64,000 nucleotides of DNA from assembly GCF_000520975.1 (NCBI RefSeq), contig NZ_JACB01000042.1, positions 1 through 64,000 of the forward strand, in the 5' to 3' direction. Below are positions 1 through 6,775 of the stretch, piece by piece. This stretch comes from Aquimarina megaterium XH134 (GTDB taxonomy: Bacteria; Bacteroidota; Bacteroidia; Flavobacteriales; Flavobacteriaceae). The position numbers and the translations under genes were made by a program. The notes beneath the pieces are model-generated. The model had not been told where the DNA came from. It saw only the letters and a list, made by a program, of their open reading frames with translations, and made no database searches. The number at the start of each line of letters is the position of its first letter. Positions within the stretch are counted from its first letter, which is position 1.

Positions 1-1
1 C

Positions 2-2605
2 GCCCAGATCGATGGTGCTACCATCTATTACAGCAATACAGCATTTCCAAAAACAAATCTGGAGCTATATACCATCAACTATTATGATGATTATGGGTTT
101 GATCTTGCCGGATTAACCAATCCCGGTACGGTATATGGTGAGACTATATCAGATCAAACCAAGACACTACCTACAGGAAACAAGGTACGAGTGTTAGACA
201 CCTATGATTGGATTACTACCATTACCTGGTATGATAAAAAAGCACGACCTATCTATGTAGCTAGTAAAAATGAGTATCTTAGTACTATCAATATTACAGA
301 AAATGATCTTGATTTTACAGGTAAAGTGAAACAAACTAAAACGACGCATACTAAGGGAAATAACGCACCCATTATAACCATAGATAGTTTTACCTACGAT
401 CATATGGGTAGAATGCTCACCCAACGACAATGTATAGAAGACGCCTCTGGGGTAAATTGTACGGGTAATACTGGGATTACACCAGCAGTAACCTTATCAC
501 AACCAATCACTCAGACCACAACTACTGTAGCAGGTAATACCATTACCCTATCTAATGGATTTCATTTTGCAGCTACGGCTAGTACTTCTTTCTTTGCTAA
601 GATCCAGAATGAGGAATTCCCGGGAGAATTGATTGTATCTAATACTTATGATAAGTTAGGGCAATTAATTTCTAAAGAAGTTGGAGGAGGATTACAAGAA
701 GTTGATTATACCTATAATGTAAGGGGATGGTTGACTAAAATCAATGATCCTGATATAGCTCTTGGTAACAAACTGTTTGCTTTTAAGATCAATTATAACA
801 CCACTACAGAAAACCTGGGAGCAACGGCTTTGTACAATGGTAATATTAGTGAAACCACTTGGAAAACAGCAAATGACAATACCAAACGTGCCTATGGATA
901 TCAGTATGATCATCTAAATCGAATTACTCAAGGACGCAGTACTAGTGGTCATTATGATGTAAGTGGTATCACCTACGATAGAGTTGGTAATATCCTCTCT
1001 TTAAATCGAAAGGGGCATTTAAATACTGCAGCTAATTCTTTTGGGGATATAGATATGCTAGCATACACCTATGATAGTGGTAATAAACTCTTAAGAGTGA
1101 CTGATACCGGAAATACAACTTTTGGTTTTAAAGATGGCACCAATACCAATGATGATTATACCTATGATGCCAATGGAAACATGATTATAGATCAAAACAA
1201 AGGGATCACAAGCATTACCTATAATCATTTAAACTTACCAAAAACAGTAACTGTAAATAATGCTTCTCATACCGGAAATATTACTTATATTTACGACGCC
1301 ACTGGGGTAAAACTAAAAAAGATTACAACAGAAGGAAGTTCATCAACAACAGAGTATGCTGGTAATTATGTGTATAAGAATGGAGTTTTAGAGTTCTTTA
1401 ACCATACAGAAGGGATTGTAGAACATGAAGCCGATGGGTATAAATATGTATACCAATACAAAGACCATTTAGGAAACATCAGATTATCATACAAAGATGC
1501 CGATAAGAATGGTACTATAACGCAAAGTGAGATTGTACAGGAGAAGAATTATTATCCTTTTGGGATGACTCATTCTGGATATAATACTACACTACGAGGG
1601 AGAAATCATAATTATGGGTTTAATGGTATAGAGCTTACTGAGAGTTTAGACTTGAATCTCTATGAGATGGATTTACGCAAGTACGATCCTACCATCGCAA
1701 GATGGACTGCTATTGATCCTGTTACTCACCACTCGATGTCTACCTATAATGCTTTTGATAATAATCCTGTCTTTTGGGCTGATCCTAGTGGAGCTGATTC
1801 CTCACCGCATGATCTCTACCAACAAGGAATTAACCCTTATGACACATTTGGAAATCTTCCAGGAAATGTATTTGCATCTGGAGAGGCAGGAAAAAGTAGC
1901 GGGAATAGTGGTTGTCCTAGTGGTTGTGATGGTGTTGCAAATCCGAATAATCCTATTGAATTAGACACTGTAGTTATTAATGGTTCTAGAAATGCTGACT
2001 ACGGAGGAGAATCTGACTATAGTGGAGGATTAAGTAGTTATAAAGGTCGATATGGTTTTTCTGGAGGTTATGATGACGTATTTTCTCAATATAAAACGAA
2101 ATGGGGAGACACCTATATACCACTTGCTCATAGAAAAAATTCCATAGATGCTAGAGGATTTGGAGAAAACTTCGCTGCTGGTTGGAAAAATTGGAAACCC
2201 GGAGAACTAGGTTATGATGTGATGCAATATACATCTTATGCTATTGGTGGAACTTTGACAGGAGTAGCTGGTGGATCTATTATAGGAAGTTATGCTAGTT
2301 ACGGTGCTATTGGAAATGCAGCTTCTAGTGGATATGCTACTTATCAGGCTTACAGTACATATGCATATACTTATGTAAATGCTTATGGAAATGTATATTT
2401 TCAATCATCTATGACCTCTTTAGGCTCTTATTATTTAAAAAATGCTCCGAAACCTATCCGAAGGTTACTTTTCAATAAGCAGATATATAGAACCCTACTG
2501 AACCCTAAAAAGCTTAAGGATATAGATCTTTCAAAACATTTGTTCTTTAAAGGGCCTAAGGTATTTAATAAAGTAGTACGCGGAGGAGCAGGTATGTTTG
2601 ACTAG
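2..2605 (+). CDS. Rhs/YD-repeat protein with variable C-terminal domain (5' partial)
   Basis: The reading frame is open from the window edge, so the GTG at 191 is not a real start and the N-terminus lies outside. YD-type repeats (short Tyr-Asp motifs such as YTYDANGN and ITYDRVGN) run through most of the visible protein. The Rhs-associated core follows at about nt 1440-1790: DHLGNIRLSY, YYPFGM, YGFNGIE, LYEMDLRKYDP and WTAIDP. After the core (ending about WADPSGA) come about 270 residues unlike the repeats: a Gly/Ser/Tyr-rich stretch, a Gly/Ala-rich hydrophobic segment and a basic tail ending in GGAGMFD. In this family the sequence after the core is the toxin. I recognise no nuclease or deaminase motif here; a membrane-acting or unknown toxin is inferred. 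The family call is firm, the toxin class is not. Confidence 0.9.
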   Translation, partial: AQIDGATIYYSNTAFPKTNLELYTINYYDDYGFDLAGLTNPGTVYGETISDQTKTLPTGNKVRVLDTYDWITTITWYDKKARPIYVASKNEYLSTINITENDLDFTGKVKQTKTTHTKGNNAPIITIDSFTYDHMGRMLTQRQCIEDASGVNCTGNTGITPAVTLSQPITQTTTTVAGNTITLSNGFHFAATASTSFFAKIQNEEFPGELIVSNTYDKLGQLISKEVGGGLQEVDYTYNVRGWLTKINDPDIALGNKLFAFKINYNTTTENLGATALYNGNISETTWKTANDNTKRAYGYQYDHLNRITQGRSTSGHYDVSGITYDRVGNILSLNRKGHLNTAANSFGDIDMLAYTYDSGNKLLRVTDTGNTTFGFKDGTNTNDDYTYDANGNMIIDQNKGITSITYNHLNLPKTVTVNNASHTGNITYIYDATGVKLKKITTEGSSSTTEYAGNYVYKNGVLEFFNHTEGIVEHEADGYKYVYQYKDHLGNIRLSYKDADKNGTITQSEIVQEKNYYPFGMTHSGYNTTLRGRNHNYGFNGIELTESLDLNLYEMDLRKYDPTIARWTAIDPVTHHSMSTYNAFDNNPVFWADPSGADSSPHDLYQQGINPYDTFGNLPGNVFASGEAGKSSGNSGCPSGCDGVANPNNPIELDTVVINGSRNADYGGESDYSGGLSSYKGRYGFSGGYDDVFSQYKTKWGDTYIPLAHRKNSIDARGFGENFAAGWKNWKPGELGYDVMQYTSYAIGGTLTGVAGGSIIGSYASYGAIGNAASSGYATYQAYSTYAYTYVNAYGNVYFQSSMTSLGSYYLKNAPKPIRRLLFNKQIYRTLLNPKKLKDIDLSKHLFFKGPKVFNKVVRGGAGMFD

Positions 2606-2615
2606 CGCAAAAATT

Positions 2616-3098
2616 ATGAATGAAGAAACTTTAATTGCTCAAAAAAACAAGCTCATTAACCTGTTAAATGAAATGGATGATGCCAATTCAATTAAAAAGA
2701 GTATTCATTTTTATTCTTTACTAAATATTACAGATATGCTAACAAATATGAAGAATAAAAAAAGACCTAAAGAATTAAGACAGCAGATTTTTGATTATTA
2801 CGAATTAATTTTCAACAAAAATTTAGAGTTTAATAAGTTCGAAAGTATAGAAAATTACACAAAATTTATATTTCCTTCAGGTAAATACATGATATATAAT
2901 TATGGATTCAAATCAACTCATGGGTTATACAACTTTATTATTTTAGGTGTAATTTTAGATATTATTCTTGTAGGATGGAGTGAATTTTGGCTATTTGGTT
3001 ATCCGATACCAATATTTACTTGCATTTTAATTTTTCTAGGTTTGTATAGAAGATATCATGCTAAAAAGAAGAAAAAATATTTTGCAGGAAACTATTAA
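2616..3098 (+). CDS. Small membrane protein, candidate immunity protein for the Rhs toxin
   Basis: This 160-residue protein has a charged helical N-terminal half and two hydrophobic segments near residues 105-147, followed by a Lys-rich tail (RRYHAKKKKK). I do not recognise a family. The frame is also open from a TTG at 2598 inside the end of the Rhs gene; the ATG at 2616, ten bases after the Rhs stop, is the better start. A small gene directly behind an Rhs toxin end is usually its immunity gene, and the membrane segments fit protection against a membrane-acting toxin. That role is inferred from position only. Confidence 0.7.
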   Translation: MNEETLIAQKNKLINLLNEMDDANSIKKSIHFYSLLNITDMLTNMKNKKRPKELRQQIFDYYELIFNKNLEFNKFESIENYTKFIFPSGKYMIYNYGFKSTHGLYNFIILGVILDIILVGWSEFWLFGYPIPIFTCILIFLGLYRRYHAKKKKKYFAGNY

Positions 3099-3130
3099 TG
3101 CAAGGGTAATGGCGGTAATGGGTAATGGGT

Positions 3131-3159
3131 CCCCCGCTCCCGCTAGCGTCTCGCTAGTG
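3131..3159 (+). repeat. 29-bp inverted repeat, left copy, with internal hairpin
   Basis: This GC-rich stretch occurs again, exactly inverted, at 3521-3549, so the two copies bracket about 360 bases. Each copy holds its own small palindrome (CTAGCG-TCT-CGCTAG). The high GC is unlike the AT-rich surroundings. It is seen directly; a role in recombination or as a REP-like mobile palindrome is inference. Confidence 0.85.
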
Positions 3160-3278
3160 GCGTCAAAGCTTTAAGGATAAGAATATATAAATGATAAGAA
3201 CCCGATCGATCGGATATGATAGCGCAGAAATGTTTTCTGTGCTAGACATAAGTAAGTGATAAGAGTAAATAAATGATA

Positions 3279-3313
3279 AAACCAGTTTACAGGGATGTAG
3301 CTGGTTTTTTTAT
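3279..3313 (+). terminator. Hairpin terminator after the candidate immunity gene
   Basis: The stem AAACCAG/CTGGTTT encloses a short inner pairing and is followed by a T run. It belongs to a set of similar hairpins in this island (others at 4077, 4341, 6183 and 8715). Confidence 0.65.
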
Positions 3314-3520
3314 TTAGTTAAAATATTCTAGTTTCATTTTTTGAAACTGTACTATTGTATTTTGGCAAGATGAGCAGGAATTATAATATTTCATAATACA
3401 TCTGGTTATATGTGTTTAGTTTCGCTATGGTGTATTGTAAATATAGTAGTATAAAAAATTATTAGGATGACTATACCATGTAGAGATTGATATTTTTTGG
3501 GTTATCTAAAACTGTAGTGT

Positions 3521-3549
3521 CACTAGCGAGACGCTAGCGGGAGCGGGGG
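3521..3549 (-). repeat. 29-bp inverted repeat, right copy
   Basis: This is the exact reverse complement of 3131-3159. It ends 37 bases before the next small gene. Confidence 0.85.
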
Positions 3550-3586
3550 TTGTTAGTCTTGATTTTACAAAATAATTTAAAATATT

Positions 3587-4051
3587 ATGAATATAATTTC
3601 AGTAGTTTCAACTCCTTCAAAATCATTATATAATAAATTGAACAATTTATTTGAAGGTTATAAAATTATTTATTTTTCTGAATTGATAAGAAATAATGTG
3701 TCAAATAAAAGCGATTTATGGACTTCAATTAACAATGATATATTATCTGGTAAGCCTATAAAGGATGAAGATATTTGCAATCTAATTTTGGAACAGTTTG
3801 TTGAAAACATTATTGAAAATTATATACTATTAGGTTTTCCTAGAACTGCACAACAATTAAAGTATTTAGAAAACTTATTAGACACCGGAAAAATAAAATA
3901 TAAATTAATAGGTGTTTTTAGTAAAACAGAAAATAATATTACTCTTAAAGAATCATTTAAAGAGAGAAATGATGTAATTGAAGTGACTAATTTCGATGAT
4001 TTACTCGCTCTCCAAAGAGCGATTACTCTGCGAATTTCTGTGACTTCATAG
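3587..4051 (+). CDS. Adenylate-kinase-like protein without a canonical P-loop
   Basis: The 154 residues follow the order of adenylate kinase: a beta-strand opening (MNIISVVSTP), then FSELIRN and LSGKPIKDEDICNLI where the family has its STGDLLR and KGELVPDE-type segment, then LLGFPRTAQQ at 81-90, matching the conserved DGFPRT box. The nucleotide-binding GxPGxGKGT loop is replaced by STPSKSL, so the phosphate-binding glycines are gone. The C-terminal third, where the lid and its arginines should be, is short and poorly matched. It is therefore probably not an active kinase. Its place among orphan immunity-like genes suggests an immunity protein or a remnant of one; that is inference. Family resemblance is moderate to good. 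Confidence 0.65.
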   Translation: MNIISVVSTPSKSLYNKLNNLFEGYKIIYFSELIRNNVSNKSDLWTSINNDILSGKPIKDEDICNLILEQFVENIIENYILLGFPRTAQQLKYLENLLDTGKIKYKLIGVFSKTENNITLKESFKERNDVIEVTNFDDLLALQRAITLRISVTS

Positions 4052-4076
4052 AGGTAAATGAGTAATACATATAATA

Positions 4077-4111
4077 AACAGTTACAGGCCTATGGTTTGT
4101 AGCTGTTTTTA
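4077..4111 (+). terminator. Hairpin terminator after the adenylate-kinase-like gene
   Basis: AACAGTTAC pairs imperfectly with GTAGCTGTT and a T run follows. The sequence resembles the other terminators of the island. Confidence 0.6.
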
Positions 4112-4200
4112 TGCGATATAGTTACCAAGAAATTAGATTCGTAAGATTATCTTTTAGTTTTTTCTTAGAGATAGAGGTTTTTTTATGCATAAACCTCTTG

Positions 4201-4298
4201 GGTTATGTATATCAGTTTAAAGATCACTTAGGAAACATACGATTGTCTTATAAAGATGCTAACAAAGATGGTGCTATAACGCAAAGTGAGATTATACC
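4201..4298 (+). pseudogene. Displaced fragment of an Rhs core domain
   Basis: Translation gives VYQFKDHLGNIRLSYKD followed by ANKDGAITQSEI, nearly the same as residues encoded at about 1447-1535 in the Rhs gene (YQYKDHLGNIRLSYKD, ADKNGTITQSEI). Only about 30 codons are present. Upstream is unrelated sequence, and the similarity stops where a palindromic REP-like element begins at 4305. The frame from 4111 to 4362 is open but chimeric, so it is not counted as a gene. It looks like the scar of an older Rhs tip left behind by cassette replacement. Confidence 0.8.
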
Positions 4299-4304
4299 CA
4301 ATGG

Positions 4305-4323
4305 CACGGATTTGCAATCCGTG
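4305..4323 (+). repeat. REP-like palindrome, copy 1
   Basis: An 8-bp perfect stem (CACGGATT/AATCCGTG) with a 3-base loop. Related palindromes lie at 5123, 5712, 6124 and 6147. Elements of this type in Bacteroidota are sometimes mobilised by Y1 transposases; no such gene is in the window. Confidence 0.75.
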
Positions 4324-4340
4324 AAACATACCAAAATACA

Positions 4341-4372
4341 AAAACAGTCATATCATAAATGACTGTTTTTTT
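4341..4372 (+). terminator. Hairpin terminator next to the Rhs fragment
   Basis: AACAGTCA pairs with TGACTGTT and eight T residues follow. The 50 bases from the palindrome at 4305 through this hairpin are closely repeated at 6147-6213. Confidence 0.7.
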
Positions 4373-4463
4373 ATTATCATAAATTATTAATAATTGTTCA
4401 GTTCCGAAAAATGAAACTGGCGGGACGTATTATTGTAGCATCAAACAATAATTAGATACCGTT

Positions 4464-5042
4464 ATGACCAGACAAGAACATTTACAATTTTGTAAAATCT
4501 GTACAAATCAAAAATTTGATTCAAAACAAGGTATAGTTTGCAGATTAACCGATGCAATTGCAAATTTTGAAAATACCTGCACTACATTTGAAGAAGACCC
4601 GATACTTGCAGAAAAAGAAAAGCAACTTGCGATAACAAGAACAGTAGCGGGTAAAGAAGCGAGTCAGGGAAAAAGATTTACCAACTATATCCTGGATTCT
4701 ATATGTATTTTGGTATTTGGTTTTATGTTTGGTGTTGTTGTAGCCTTTATTTTTCCATCTATGCTATCGATTTTAGAAACAGATAGCCGAATTATAGACT
4801 ATGGATTAGGTTTTATATTAGGAATGATTTATTATTCTTTTTTTGAAATTACCACAGGTAGAACCATTGGTAAGTTGATTACGGGAACAAAAGTAGTTGA
4901 TGAGTATGGAAATAATCCTGATATACAAACCATATTAGTACGTAGTCTATGCAGGTATATTCCTTTTAATGCATTTTCGTTTTTGGGTGACGGTTCGGGC
5001 TGGCATGATACATTGTCTAAAACAAAAGTAATAGAAGTATAA
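4464..5042 (+). CDS. RDD family membrane protein with N-terminal Cys cluster
   Basis: The 192 residues start with a Cys-rich region (C10, C13, C26, C39) that could bind a metal. The RDD domain follows: R71 and D78 in RFTNYILD, hydrophobic segments at about 75-98 and 112-130, the TTGRTIGKLITGTKV turn, and HDTLSKTKV near the end. RDD proteins are small inner-membrane proteins, some tied to ion exchange or stress, mostly of unknown function. Here it sits alone among orphan genes of the Rhs island. The bases around its stop codon begin a repeat found again at 5633, as if a second copy of this gene's 3' end once lay downstream. Confidence 0.85.
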   Translation: MTRQEHLQFCKICTNQKFDSKQGIVCRLTDAIANFENTCTTFEEDPILAEKEKQLAITRTVAGKEASQGKRFTNYILDSICILVFGFMFGVVVAFIFPSMLSILETDSRIIDYGLGFILGMIYYSFFEITTGRTIGKLITGTKVVDEYGNNPDIQTILVRSLCRYIPFNAFSFLGDGSGWHDTLSKTKVIEV

Positions 5043-5139
5043 ATAAACAAGTTTGATCATTTTAATAGAGAGGTATGGTGTATAGAAATTGTTGTTTTAA
5101 ATTTATTTTAAAGTTTTAAAAACACGGATTGCAAATCCG
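5036..5139 (+). repeat. Intergenic direct repeat, copy 1 (about 100 bp)
   Basis: From the stop of the RDD gene to the palindrome at 5123, this segment matches 5633-5729 with few differences and one short gap. Both share AGTATAAATAAAC, GTATAGAAATTGTTG and the REP-like palindrome at the right end. Such repeats could drive cassette gain or loss by homologous recombination. Confidence 0.85.
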
Positions 5140-5155
5140 CGTTATCGTGTTTTTA
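5119..5155 (+). repeat. REP-like palindrome, copy 2, with outer stem
   Basis: The core palindrome CGGATT-GCA-AATCCG is enclosed by a second stem, AAAACACG/CGTGTTTT, followed by T residues. It may end transcription of the RDD gene as well. Confidence 0.7.
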
Positions 5156-5179
5156 GAATATTTCTCAAAAAATTAAATT

Positions 5180-5605
5180 ATGAAAAACCTTATAGTAATT
5201 TTTTTATTAGCATTACATATAGGATGTAATAGTCAAAATAAAAATATGAAAGAAACACCTTTAGTTTCAGTTATTAAATTAAAATCTGCTGAAGCAGTAT
5301 TAAACTTCGAAGAGGCAAAGAAATATATTGATTTAGATAAAGTTTTTGAAAAATCTCCTGAACTTCGTGATGTGGAAAAACAATGGAAAGAAATGGTTAC
5401 GCTTTTTTATAACCTAGGAAATGATAAGAAATTCACGAATCATTTTAAGTATTTTAATTATAGAATTAGTGAAGTAGTCAAACAATCAAAAGCAGAAGTT
5501 ATATTTGCTAAAATTAACAAAGAATCTCAAGTAAAAGAAATTGTTTATTCTTTAGAAAACCGAGAAGAAAATTGGGTTGTTGTTGATATAGAGTATACTA
5601 ATTAA
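5180..5605 (+). CDS. Putative lipoprotein, unknown function
   Basis: The 141 residues start with a short hydrophobic signal and Cys at position 16 (LHIGC, then NSQNKN), consistent with a lipoprotein signal though the lipobox is not ideal. The rest is charged, mostly helical, ending in a short beta-like stretch (ENWVVVDIEY). No family is recognised. It lies between the two copies of the intergenic direct repeat, so it behaves as a cassette. An immunity role against a periplasmic toxin is possible but unsupported beyond position. Confidence 0.65.
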   Translation: MKNLIVIFLLALHIGCNSQNKNMKETPLVSVIKLKSAEAVLNFEEAKKYIDLDKVFEKSPELRDVEKQWKEMVTLFYNLGNDKKFTNHFKYFNYRISEVVKQSKAEVIFAKINKESQVKEIVYSLENREENWVVVDIEYTN

Positions 5606-5632
5606 ATTTTGACTGAAACCCCTATCACTCGG

Positions 5633-5729
5633 AGTATAAATAAACGAGTTTGATCACTTAAATGGAGGTGTATAGAAATTGTTGTTTTAAATTTATTTTG
5701 AAGTTTTAAAAACACGGATTGCAAATCCG
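5633..5729 (+). repeat. Intergenic direct repeat, copy 2
   Basis: Matches 5036-5139. It carries the same palindrome at its right end (5712-5730). Confidence 0.85.
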
Positions 5730-5740
5730 TACCATCGTGT
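5712..5740 (+). repeat. REP-like palindrome, copy 3
   Basis: ACACGGATT-GCA-AATCCGT followed by an outer CGTGTT that can pair with AACACG. It is the same element as at 5119-5155. Confidence 0.7.
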
Positions 5741-5767
5741 TCATTTTTTAATAAAGAAAAATTAAAT

Positions 5768-6106
5768 ATGAAAAAGCTAGAGGTTTTTTGTTTAGATGAT
5801 ACTGAGTCCAGAGAAATTGATTCAATACATAGAGGTTTTAGAGGAGATATTTATGTCAAAGTTAAAGAAGAATATTTTAACTTGAACTTTTATGATATAA
5901 TACGTTTAAAACAAGATTTTGAAACAGAAATAGAAGTTTACGGTGTTTTCTCCTCAGAACCCAATATGATAATAGTAGAAGAAGTTAAAAAAGAGTTAAT
6001 AATTAGAAGTATTAAAAATTTGTTTAAACGGAAGTATTTTGATCAAATTAAGCCATTATCTAATGCAAAACTTCAAAACTTAGAACTTTTCTTATTTTCG
6101 AAATGA
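5768..6106 (+). CDS. Orphan small protein, candidate immunity protein
   Basis: The 112 residues show no signal peptide and no membrane segment, with alternating short hydrophobic strands (DIYVKVKEEYFNLNFY, EIEVYGVF, NMIIVEEV) and a basic helical end. I do not recognise the family. Its size, cytosolic nature and position just after a duplicated intergenic repeat in an Rhs island fit an orphan immunity gene. The ATG at 5768 is preceded by an A-rich leader as is usual here. Confidence 0.6.
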   Translation: MKKLEVFCLDDTESREIDSIHRGFRGDIYVKVKEEYFNLNFYDIIRLKQDFETEIEVYGVFSSEPNMIIVEEVKKELIIRSIKNLFKRKYFDQIKPLSNAKLQNLELFLFSK

Positions 6107-6123
6107 TAAGGTGTTTCTCGATG

Positions 6124-6165
6124 ACACAGATTTGCAAACCCGATAGCGCGGATTTGCAATCCGTG
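6124..6165 (+). repeat. Tandem REP-like palindromes, copies 4 and 5
   Basis: A degenerate copy (ACACAGATTTGCAAACCCG) is directly followed by a good one (CGCGGATT-TGC-AATCCGTG, 6147-6165). The good copy and the 45 bases after it closely match 4305-4370. Confidence 0.7.
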
Positions 6166-6182
6166 AAACATAACAAAATATA

Positions 6183-6213
6183 AAACAGTTACAGTAATGT
6201 AACTGTTTTTTTA
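6183..6213 (+). terminator. Hairpin terminator
   Basis: AAACAGTTAC pairs perfectly with GTAACTGTTT across a 6-base loop and a T run follows. Confidence 0.75.
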
Positions 6214-6775
6214 TATAAAAGTGAACTACCAGATTAGCATACAAAAAAACTGATCACTATCAACTACTACTACTAGGATGAATTAATAGTTTGTAAAGCC
6301 ATTTTTAGGATAAAACAGGTAAAACAGGGCGAGACCCCACTTATACAAGTGGGGGTAGGTACTTATAGAAGTAGGTATGTTAATGATATACATGCTACAG
6401 GGGGTACTTATGGTAGTGGGTATAGTCCGCTGTGATCTCGGTTAGGGGTACTTCCATTAGAGGGGTGGGGGTACTAAAAACAGAGGTAGCACTTGTGTTC
6501 AACAGAGGTGCCGCCTCTGTTTTATATAGGATTGGCCTGTGTTTGCACAGGGGGAGGGGGACTTCTTCAGTAGGGGGAGGGTACTTACGAAGTACCCTCT
6601 GGATCTCTCTCTGTATTAGATATGTAAGAACTATGAATACTTATCTAAACCAAAATAAAGACAGATTTAAGAAAAGATTTAGAAAAAGATGCAACCTATT
6701 GTTTTTCCGGTTGTCATTAGATGAACAACATACATTCATATCATTACATCATTAAAAATTAAAACTAACGCCTAA
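6214..6775. other. Non-coding stretch at the right edge of the Rhs island
   Basis: Apart from the hairpin array at 6335-6598, nothing recognisable is present. The open frame beginning with GTG at 6432 reads through the array and yields a low-complexity Arg/Gly-rich product; it is not accepted as a gene. The last 170 bases are ordinary AT-rich DNA leading to the next gene. Confidence 0.6.
6335..6598 (+). repeat. Array of short G-rich hairpins
   Basis: Perfect hairpins at 6335-6354 (CCCCACTT/AAGTGGGG), 6360-6373 (TACTT/AAGTA), 6501-6521 (AACAGAGG/CCTCTGTT), 6536-6551 (CCTGTG/CACAGG) and 6578-6598 (AGGGTACTT/AAGTACCCT) are joined by G-rich spacers. Three of them, plus imperfect ones near 6401-6420, 6444-6465 and 6556-6577, share a GGGTACTT...AAGTACCC-type core. 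The region is far more G-rich on this strand than its neighbours. It is not coding in any frame that I trust. Confidence 0.7.

Larger units (their letters stand above)
3099..3586. other. Non-coding stretch between candidate immunity genes
   Basis: The 488 bases hold no convincing gene. They contain the two inverted 29-bp repeats (3131-3159 and 3521-3549), a hairpin AGCGCAGAAA/TTTCTGTGCT near 3220-3242, and a terminator-like hairpin at 3279-3313. The rest is AT-rich with no coding signal that I can see, and looks like decayed cassette DNA of the Rhs island. Confidence 0.6.

Noticed and set aside
4173..4198. Hairpin AGAGGTTT/AAACCTCT as a terminator
   Set aside because: No T run follows the right arm, so it was not listed as a terminator.
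4111..4362. Open frame of 83 codons containing Rhs core sequence
   Set aside because: Only the middle 30 codons match Rhs; the ends are terminator and palindrome sequence. Treated as a pseudogene fragment.
6432..6755. Open frame of 107 codons from a GTG
   Set aside because: It reads through the G-rich hairpin array, gives an Arg/Gly/Leu-rich product without family resemblance, and has no plausible leader.
1..6775. CRISPR array or transposon ends
   Set aside because: The repeats are palindromes of unequal spacing and no Cas, transposase or integrase gene is present. No regular repeat-spacer pattern exists.
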